NCBI GenBank assembly: GCA_023444765.1
Contig: JAEXLY010000218.1
Location: 1-24,310, forward strand
Source: Pseudomonadota bacterium
GTDB taxonomy: Bacteria; Pseudomonadota; Gammaproteobacteria; Xanthomonadales; Xanthomonadaceae
Reading direction: 5' to 3'
Length of the DNA stretch: 24,310 bases
In this document: piece by piece, positions 1 through 6,605 of the stretch
Layout of the letters: the number at the start of each line of letters is the position of its first letter
Numbering within the stretch: position 1 is the first letter of the stretch
Made by a program: the position numbers and the translations under genes
Notes under the pieces: generated by a model
Seen by the model: only the letters and a program-made list of their open reading frames with translations
What the model was told of the DNA's origin: nothing
The model's database searches: none

Positions 1-33
1 GGGGGGCGGGCCCGGGCGCCCCCCGCCCCCCCC
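1..33. repeat. G/C-only low-complexity inverted repeat at window edge
   Basis: The first 33 bases are all G or C. Positions 1-8 (GGGGGGCG) and 17-24 (CGCCCCCC) form a perfect 8-bp inverted repeat around a GC-rich loop, followed by an eight-C run at 26-33. It could be the stem of a terminator of a gene outside the window, but no T-tract is seen. Runs of this kind are also error-prone in sequencing. I cannot say more. Confidence 0.4.
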
Positions 34-90
34 GACCCCGCACCCGCGGCCGGGCAGGCTCGCTCCATCTTCCCCATGGAGCCCCCCCCG

Positions 91-771
91 ATGCGATCGC
101 GCCTGTCCGCCCTTGCCCTGGCCACGGCCGCGGGCCTGTTCTCCCTTGCCTGCCTGGCCGCTGCGGCCTATGCCTTCGCCTACCTGTTCATGGCCGTGCG
201 CGACGGCGACCCGTTCGCCGCGAGCTTCGCCGCCTCAGGCCTGGACGTGCCGGCCCACTTCTTCGGCGCGGGGCTGGCGCTGCTGCTGGTGCCGCTGCAG
301 CTGAGCAGGGGCGTACGCCGGCGCTGGCCGGGCCTGCACCGGCTCGGCGGCTGGCTTTCGGCCGCCGCCATCCTGGTGGGCGGCGTGTCCGGGCTGTCGC
401 TGGCGCAGCACGCCCAGGGCGGATGGCCGAGCCGGGCGGGCTTCAGCCTGCTGTCGCTGCTGTGGCTCGGCGTCACCGCGAACGGCATCCGCCTGGCCAT
501 CGCCGGCCGCATCGACCAGCACCGGCGCTGGATGGCCTACGCGATGGCGCTGACCGCCGGCGCCGTCACCCTGCGGGCGATGCTGGCGCTGGGGACCGGC
601 GTACTGGGATGGCCGTTCATGCCGGTCTACGTCGCCACCGCCTGGGCCAGCTGGCTGTTCAACCTGGCCGTGTGCGCGTGGCTGCTGCGCCTGTCGGGCC
701 CGCGCCGGCCCGGCGCGACGCCGCGCACGCGCGGCGGTAGTCGCTGGGCGTCCGCCCGACCAGCCGCTTGA
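91..771 (+). CDS. DUF2306-type membrane protein
   Basis: Predicted inner-membrane protein of about 226 residues with several hydrophobic segments and short charged loops. Two motifs resemble the DUF2306 family: LHRLGGWL in the middle and HRRWMAYAMAL...TLR further on, where the family has a conserved His-Arg-Arg-Trp-Met stretch before an Ala-rich helix. The biochemical function of the family is not known to me. I prefer the ATG at 91 over the in-frame ATG at 76, because GGAG at 78-81 sits nine bases before it, while nothing like a Shine-Dalgarno precedes 76. The last 37 codons overlap the convergent AraC gene. The Arg/Ala/Pro-rich tail after the last membrane helix (GPRRPGATPRTRG onward) looks like read-through into that gene rather than a folded domain. 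Confidence 0.75.
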   Translation: MRSRLSALALATAAGLFSLACLAAAAYAFAYLFMAVRDGDPFAASFAASGLDVPAHFFGAGLALLLVPLQLSRGVRRRWPGLHRLGGWLSAAAILVGGVSGLSLAQHAQGGWPSRAGFSLLSLLWLGVTANGIRLAIAGRIDQHRRWMAYAMALTAGAVTLRAMLALGTGVLGWPFMPVYVATAWASWLFNLAVCAWLLRLSGPRRPGATPRTRGGSRWASARPAA

Positions 772-1831
772 AGGCACTGTTGAAAGTGGACTTGGAGGTG
801 AAGCCCGCCTCGTAGGCGATCTCCAGGATGCTGCGCCGGTCCGCCGCGTCGGCCAGGCGGGCGCGCACCGCCTCCACCCGGTACCGGTTCACGTACTCCC
901 AGAAGTTGCCGCCCAGGCGCCGGTTGATCACCGCCGAGACCAGGTATTCGGGATAGCCGCTGCGACGTGCGACCTGGGCGATGCCCAGGGCCGGTTCCCG
1001 ATACAGCGCCTGCGCTGACATCAGCTGCGCCAGCCGCGCCTCGACCTCGTCGAAGCGCGGATCCTCCTCCCCTGCTTCTGCCGGCCGCGCCCCCGGTGCC
1101 GCCACCATCGGTTCGGCCACCGGCGGCTGCGCGAGGCTGAACCAGCCGACCACGCAAACCCAGGCGGCCACCGCCGCGTAGATCAGGTAGTAGTCCGCCC
1201 AGGCCAGGCGGGAGAGCGCGTGCAGCGCGGCCACGCTCCAGATCGCGAACTGGCAGCCGGTCATCACCGCCAGCCAGCGCAGCGACAGCCGGTCGGCATC
1301 GGAACGGCGGCCCCGCAGCCAGCGCCCGTAGCGCCGCACCTGCAGCGCCGCCGCGGCCAGGTAGGCCAGCGCGACCGAGAACAGCAGCGGATCGAACCAG
1401 CGCCGGTTCCAGTCGCCGGCCGCCGGCAGCGGATCCCCGGCCAGCCAGCGCCACGTCATCCAGCCGAGCAGGAGCTGCAGCCAGGTCGCGTGCGCGAGGT
1501 CCTGCCGGCGCAGCGCACGGCCGCTCACCAGGGCACGGACGTAGACGAAGAACAGGGGGGCATAGAGGAAAGGCAGCACCCGCGCCACGCGGAAGGCCGG
1601 GCCGAACCCGCCCTGTGGGAGCGACATGTGCGCGGCCTTGACCGCGAGGTCCACGGCGATGAGCGCCAGCCACAGCGACAGCAAGCGGTTGGCGGTCGTG
1701 TTCGCCGGGCGTCGCCACAACGCGGGCGCGAGCATCGCGGCCTGCGCCGCACCGATCGCGTAAACGGGAATCCACAGGCTGTTCAGGCGCGACCCCTGGT
1801 CGAGACAACCGGCGCACAGGGTAGCGCGCAC
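659..1831 (-). CDS. Membrane-anchored AraC-family transcriptional regulator
   Basis: Up to 390 residues. The N-terminal ~230 residues hold about seven hydrophobic helices, as in 7TM-type AraC regulators. A polar linker follows, then a C-terminal AraC DNA-binding domain (for example SILEIAYEAGFTSKSTFNSAFKR, the second helix-turn-helix, then LVGRTPSDYRR). It probably senses a membrane or periplasmic signal and controls a nearby gene; the target is unknown. The start is uncertain. The only standard in-frame start before the first membrane helix is GTG at 1831. That codon lies directly behind the rpoH terminator T-tract and has no Shine-Dalgarno. A CTG at 1786 (LNSLWIPVYAIG) has AGGGG six bases upstream and begins where the first helix does, so it may be the real start. 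The 3' end overlaps the DUF2306 gene by 113 bp. Confidence 0.85.
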   Translation of the reverse strand: MRATLCAGCLDQGSRLNSLWIPVYAIGAAQAAMLAPALWRRPANTTANRLLSLWLALIAVDLAVKAAHMSLPQGGFGPAFRVARVLPFLYAPLFFVYVRALVSGRALRRQDLAHATWLQLLLGWMTWRWLAGDPLPAAGDWNRRWFDPLLFSVALAYLAAAALQVRRYGRWLRGRRSDADRLSLRWLAVMTGCQFAIWSVAALHALSRLAWADYYLIYAAVAAWVCVVGWFSLAQPPVAEPMVAAPGARPAEAGEEDPRFDEVEARLAQLMSAQALYREPALGIAQVARRSGYPEYLVSAVINRRLGGNFWEYVNRYRVEAVRARLADAADRRSILEIAYEAGFTSKSTFNSAFKRLVGRTPSDYRRACAASRRAGAGPTGAAATRTRPG

Positions 1832-1832
1832 G

Positions 1833-1858
1833 AAAAGGCCCGGCGATGCCGGGCCTGA
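1833..1858 (-). terminator. Intrinsic terminator of rpoH
   Basis: On the minus strand a perfect 9-bp stem (AGGCCCGGC, 1856-1848; GCCGGGCCT, 1844-1836) with a 3-nt loop ends in a T-run at 1836-1833. It lies 23 bp after the rpoH stop and immediately before the GTG of the AraC gene. Confidence 0.85.
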
Positions 1859-1880
1859 TCGGGACGGAACGGGCCCAGGC

Positions 1881-2771
<891 letters not shown>

Positions 2772-2780
2772 GGGGGCAGT

Positions 2781-2807
2781 CTAGCAGTCGGGTTGTGTGA
2801 CTGCTAA
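2781..2807 (-). promoter_or_regulatory. CIRCE-like inverted repeat (possible HrcA operator)
   Basis: Minus strand TTAGCAGTC-N9-GACTGCTAG, 10 bp before the rpoH ATG. The HrcA operator CIRCE is TTAGCACTC-N9-GAGTGCTAA. This site matches 15 of 18 arm positions, with the exact 9-bp spacer and a symmetric substitution that keeps the dyad. It overlaps the -10 element and start point of the candidate sigmaE promoter, the expected position for a repressor site. A further half-site-like GCAGTC lies next to it at 2776-2781. HrcA binding is inference. Confidence 0.45.
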
Positions 2808-2823
2808 GGGCACCGGAAGTTCC
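2796..2823 (-). promoter_or_regulatory. Candidate sigmaE-type promoter of rpoH
   Basis: On the minus strand GGAACTT (2823-2817), an exact match to the RpoE -35 consensus, is followed after 16 bp by TCACA (2800-2796), a fair match to the RpoE -10 (TCTGA/TCAAA). The predicted start near 2790 gives a leader of about 19 nt before the rpoH ATG. rpoH in several gammaproteobacteria has an RpoE-dependent promoter, so this is a reasonable assignment from sequence, but it is not proven. Confidence 0.55.
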
Positions 2824-2935
2824 CTGTGTTGCATTGCTGGAACGGAAAACCCAGTCTGCCCCGGACGTCGCGACGACCCGGTGAACCGCCCCTGCCCTTC
2901 CGGATAATCCTTTCCGGTCAATCGCTTACCGGACA

Positions 2936-2946
2936 GGGGGGGGGGG
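2936..2946. repeat. Eleven-base poly-G tract
   Basis: An uninterrupted run of 11 G (plus strand) lies in the gap between rpoH and the receptor gene, 27 bp past the receptor stop codon. Around it, CCGG recurs at short intervals (2900-2933) and can form alternative small hairpins. No gene is seen in the 2772-2973 gap. Confidence 0.6.
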
Positions 2947-2973
2947 CCTTAACCGACGGCCATGTCCCCCGAC

Positions 2974-5592
2974 TCAGAACGACTGGGCGTATCGGAAGTA
3001 CAGGGTACGGCCGTAGGCGTCGTAGAGTTCGAAGTTCCAGGGCCGGCCCCGCACCTCCATCAGCGCCGGGTAGCGGTCGCCGGCGTTGTTCACGCCGACC
3101 GTGATGCTGCCTTCCCACGGCGCCCGGTAGGTCACCGACAGGTCGTGGGTGGTGTAGCTGCCCAGTCGCGAACCGGGGCCGCCGCCGATGAAGCCGAACG
3201 ACGGCGTGCTGGCGGGGTTCTCCTGCGAATCGATGTAGTTCAGGTTCCAGTTGGCCGTGAAGGCGCCCAGGCTCCAGCTGTTGCGCAGCGTGGCGCGCAG
3301 GTCAGGCGCCGAGATCCAGCCCAGGCGGTCCTTGACCGTGGTGCCGTCGGTGACGGTGTAGTCCAGCACCTTGGCCACCTGCAGCCAGTTTTCCAGCCGG
3401 CCCTGGCCTCCGAGGTCCACGCGGGTACGCAGGTTGAGGTCGATGCCGCGCGTTTCCAGGTCGCCCTCGTTCGCATAGGCGGTGTTGACCTCGCTGATCG
3501 ACCCGTTCGCGCGGCGCAGCACCGAGGTGCCCGCGGGCAGCGCCATCCCGGCGTTGTCGAAGTTCACCAGCTCCTGGTACTCGATCTGGCGGATGCGGTC
3601 CTCGATCCGGATGGAGTAGTAGTCCAGGGTCAGATTGAGCCAGCCGGTGGCATCCCAGGCCAGGCCGACGCTGTACTGGCGCGAGGTCTCAGACTCCAGG
3701 TCGACATTGCCGCTGGACCAGGTGTCGACCTGGTAGCTGACCGCGTCGCTCTGCGGACCGTCGGCGATGTTGTCGCCGTTGGCGTCGCCTCCGCAGTCGG
3801 CAGGGCTGTAGCCCAGCACCACGCAGGTGCGGTAGTCGCTCACCTGTTCGGCCGAGAAAGCGCGCTTGCCGTGCACGTAGGGCAGCGGCGGGGCACGGAA
3901 ACCCTGTCCCGCGGACGCGCGAAGGGTGAGGTTCTCCAGTGGCTGCCAGCGCAGCGAAACCTTGGGCGAGACATCGCTGCCGTAGTCGCTGTAGCGGTCG
4001 TAGCGCGCGGCCAGGGTGACGTCGAAGCTGTCGACGAGCGGGAACAGCCATTCGGCGTACGCGGCATGGATCTCGCGCGAACCGGCCGCCGAGTTGCCCG
4101 AGGAGCCGGCGACCACGCCGGCCTCGGACAGCGAGTCGTAGATGTCGGCGTAATCCTCCTGCCGGTACTCGGCGCCGAACGCCAGCACCGAGGCGCCGCC
4201 GCCCATCTCGAACAGGTCGAGCGTGGCGTTGGCGTAGAGTTCCTCGATGTCGAAGATGCCGTCGCGCGAGGTGGTCGCGGTGAAACCCTTGACCACCTCC
4301 TCGGAGTTGCCGAACGGATCGAACAGGTCGTACGAGCCGTCCGCGACCGCCTGCTCGGCCAGCGGGGTGACGATGTAGCCGCGCCCGAGTTCCTTGAACT
4401 TGGCCTTGCTGCGGCGCATGCCGAAGTCGACGTACAGGCGATCGGTGGCCTGCCAGCCGAAGCCGAGGTTCAGGTCGGCGACCGAGTTGTCGACGAAGTT
4501 GTCGCGATTGCCCGCTGCCGCGTAGCGGTGGTAGACGAACGCACCGAGCCCGTCCCCCGGCACCGGGTCGTTGGGCGAGCCTTCAGGCACGTAAAGGGCG
4601 CCGGGCGTGGGCGCGTAGCGGCCGAAGCTGTCGGTGCTGCTGAAGCTGCCCGATGCGTAGATCGACCAGTCCTCGTTGATCTGCCAGCTGCCGCGTGCGA
4701 ACAGCGACTTGTTCTTGACCGAAGCCTCGTCTGCGGCCACGGCGTTGAAGTCGTACACGCAGTTCTCGCCGTTGCGCCAGAAGTTGGGATCGTCGCAGGC
4801 GTAGCCGGGCAGCGCGCCGCCGAACTCGCCCTCTTCGCCCGGCTCGGTCTCGCTTTCGAAGTAGAAGTTGTTGCCGTAGAACGATCCGCCACGCACCGTT
4901 CCGCTGATCTGGTCGCGGGTGTAGACCATGTCGCGCGAGTTGGCCGACGCGCCCAGCAGCAGGCTGCCGCGGTCGGTCGACGTGCCGAACACCAGCGAGG
5001 CTTCCTCGGTGTCGCCGCCGCGCACCTTGGGCTGTCCGATCCCGTAGCGGACCTCGGCGCCCTCGTAGTCCTTGCGCAGGATGATGTTGACCACGCCGCC
5101 GATCGCGTCCGAGCCGTACAGCGCCGAGGCGCCGTCGGACAGGATCTCGATGCGCTCCACCGCCGCGAGCGGGATGGTGTTGAGGTCGGCATTGTTGCCG
5201 GTGGACGGCGCGTACGGCACGCGCCGGCCATCCACCAGCACCAGGGTACGGTCCGAGCCGATGCCGCGCAGGTCGATGTCCGCAGTGGCCTGGGCCGAAC
5301 TGCCCGACTGCGGGCGGAAGTTGCCGAACGAGGAGAACGTGGAGTCGCGCAGCACGTCGGCGACGGACACGTCGCCGCTGGCCTCGATCGCAGCACGGTC
5401 GATCACGGTCAGCGGCACCGCGCCCTCGATGTCGGCGCGGCGGATGCGCGAGCCGGTGACCTGGATGCGGTCGAGCGTCTGCGGGTCCTGCCGGGAGTCC
5501 TGGGCAAGGGCTGGAAGCGCAGGCAACGCGCAGGCGATGGCGACCGGCAACGCCGCAAGCCCGCGGGCGCGCGATCGGAACGGGGATGTCAT
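2974..5592 (-). CDS. TonB-dependent outer-membrane receptor
   Basis: Receptor of 872 residues for TonB-energised uptake of an unknown substrate across the outer membrane. Order of parts: signal peptide (about 1-30, ending ALPALA), TonB-box-like segment TLDRIQVTG (39-47), plug domain (about 55-175, with DIDLRGIGSDRTLVLVDGRR and GSDAIGGVVNIILRK), then a 22-strand-type barrel ending in YFRYAQSF with a terminal Phe, as outer-membrane proteins do. The TGSRI/RGIGS/LVDGRR style is that of the large Xanthomonadaceae receptor paralogue group, whose substrates are mostly unknown. A DANGDNIADG loop near residues 603-612, flanked by two cysteines just before it, resembles a calcium-binding loop. The start at 5592 has GGAG nine bases upstream. 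It lies 50 bp behind an AraC gene on the same strand, which may be its regulator. Confidence 0.93.
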   Translation of the reverse strand: MTSPFRSRARGLAALPVAIACALPALPALAQDSRQDPQTLDRIQVTGSRIRRADIEGAVPLTVIDRAAIEASGDVSVADVLRDSTFSSFGNFRPQSGSSAQATADIDLRGIGSDRTLVLVDGRRVPYAPSTGNNADLNTIPLAAVERIEILSDGASALYGSDAIGGVVNIILRKDYEGAEVRYGIGQPKVRGGDTEEASLVFGTSTDRGSLLLGASANSRDMVYTRDQISGTVRGGSFYGNNFYFESETEPGEEGEFGGALPGYACDDPNFWRNGENCVYDFNAVAADEASVKNKSLFARGSWQINEDWSIYASGSFSSTDSFGRYAPTPGALYVPEGSPNDPVPGDGLGAFVYHRYAAAGNRDNFVDNSVADLNLGFGWQATDRLYVDFGMRRSKAKFKELGRGYIVTPLAEQAVADGSYDLFDPFGNSEEVVKGFTATTSRDGIFDIEELYANATLDLFEMGGGASVLAFGAEYRQEDYADIYDSLSEAGVVAGSSGNSAAGSREIHAAYAEWLFPLVDSFDVTLAARYDRYSDYGSDVSPKVSLRWQPLENLTLRASAGQGFRAPPLPYVHGKRAFSAEQVSDYRTCVVLGYSPADCGGDANGDNIADGPQSDAVSYQVDTWSSGNVDLESETSRQYSVGLAWDATGWLNLTLDYYSIRIEDRIRQIEYQELVNFDNAGMALPAGTSVLRRANGSISEVNTAYANEGDLETRGIDLNLRTRVDLGGQGRLENWLQVAKVLDYTVTDGTTVKDRLGWISAPDLRATLRNSWSLGAFTANWNLNYIDSQENPASTPSFGFIGGGPGSRLGSYTTHDLSVTYRAPWEGSITVGVNNAGDRYPALMEVRGRPWNFELYDAYGRTLYFRYAQSF

Positions 5593-5642
5593 GGGGTATC
5601 TCTCCGGATCTAGTTATGGGCGCGTTAAGCGCAACGAGGACG

Positions 5643-6551
5643 TTACGGGCCCGATGCCGCCGACGCTTGGCGTCGCATGCCCGTGCGCTTTGCCGCGTGT
5701 GGCGCGGCGGCGAGGCGGTATCGCGACGGCGGCATGCCGAAGCGGGCGCGGAAGGCACGGGAGAAACTGCAGTTGTTCTCGAATCCGCAGGCTTCGCCGG
5801 CCTCGCCCACCGACAGGCGCGTGCCGCGCAGCAGCCGCGCCGCCTGCGCCAGGCGCATCCGGCTGGACGCCGCCTGCGGTCCTTCGCCATGGATCGCCTG
5901 GAAGGTCTTGGTGAAGTACCAGACCGAGACGCTGCCCAATGCCGCGAGCTCGGAGATGCGCACCGGCCGGTCGAGGTTGCCTGCCAGGTGCATCCAGGCG
6001 CGCTGCATGCGCGCGAACACCTGGCGCCTGCGCCGCAGCGAACGGCCCGGACAACGGTCCACCAGCTCCCGGAATCCCGCCTGCTGTGCCACGAGCAGCC
6101 GCAGCAGCGGCTCCAGCCGCAACCGGTCGACGATCTGCTCCCGGGGCGTGTTGCGTGCGAATCCGGCGCAGCGGCGCCATGCCCGCAGGGCCTCGACGCG
6201 TGCGCCCGCCACCATCTCCCCCAGACCGGGGAACAGCGCGCCGTCCGCCATGGGCTGCGTGCGCCTGCACAGCACCACGCCCACGCACATGGCGTCGGAC
6301 GCTGTCTGCAGCGTCGGGCACGCGTCGCCATCGACGACGACCCACTGCCCGCGCGCGAGACCAAACCGGCCGTCGCGGCACTCGAGCACGGCGCTTCCAC
6401 GCAGGACCAGCCACGCCGTTGGCGCGCTTCCGCCGACCGCGACGCTGCCGCCGCGGCTGGCCACCATCAGCACCGGGGCATCACGCCCCGACTCTGCCCC
6501 ATCCACCGCGTGTGCCCAACCGCGGTCGCTCCAGATCGTCTGTACCAGCAT
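5643..6551 (-). CDS. AraC-family transcriptional regulator (soluble)
   Basis: Cytoplasmic regulator of 302 residues. The N-terminal part (about 1-100) looks like a small beta-rich ligand-binding domain, followed by a linker rich in Arg and Leu. The C-terminal AraC domain has two helix-turn-helices: RISELAALGSVSVWYFTKTF (about 198-217) and LSVGEAGEACGFENNCSFSRAF (about 246-267), then the typical FGMPPSRYR. A strong AGGAG lies six bases before the ATG at 6551, so the start is well supported. It sits 50 bp upstream of the TonB-dependent receptor and 54 bp downstream of the winged-helix sensor gene, all on the same strand. The receptor or a small operon is therefore the likely target. The inducer cannot be read from the sequence. 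Confidence 0.9.
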   Translation of the reverse strand: MLVQTIWSDRGWAHAVDGAESGRDAPVLMVASRGGSVAVGGSAPTAWLVLRGSAVLECRDGRFGLARGQWVVVDGDACPTLQTASDAMCVGVVLCRRTQPMADGALFPGLGEMVAGARVEALRAWRRCAGFARNTPREQIVDRLRLEPLLRLLVAQQAGFRELVDRCPGRSLRRRRQVFARMQRAWMHLAGNLDRPVRISELAALGSVSVWYFTKTFQAIHGEGPQAASSRMRLAQAARLLRGTRLSVGEAGEACGFENNCSFSRAFRARFGMPPSRYRLAAAPHAAKRTGMRRQASAASGP

Positions 6552-6605
6552 GGCTGTCTCCTGTACGGAATCCAGCCGTCTGTTTGACGCCTGCTGGCCC
6601 GAAAC

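Noticed and set aside
2962..5613. 883-codon open frame on plus opposite the TonB receptor
   Set aside because: Mirror frame of a clear receptor; valine/arginine/glutamine-rich with no signal peptide or family motif.
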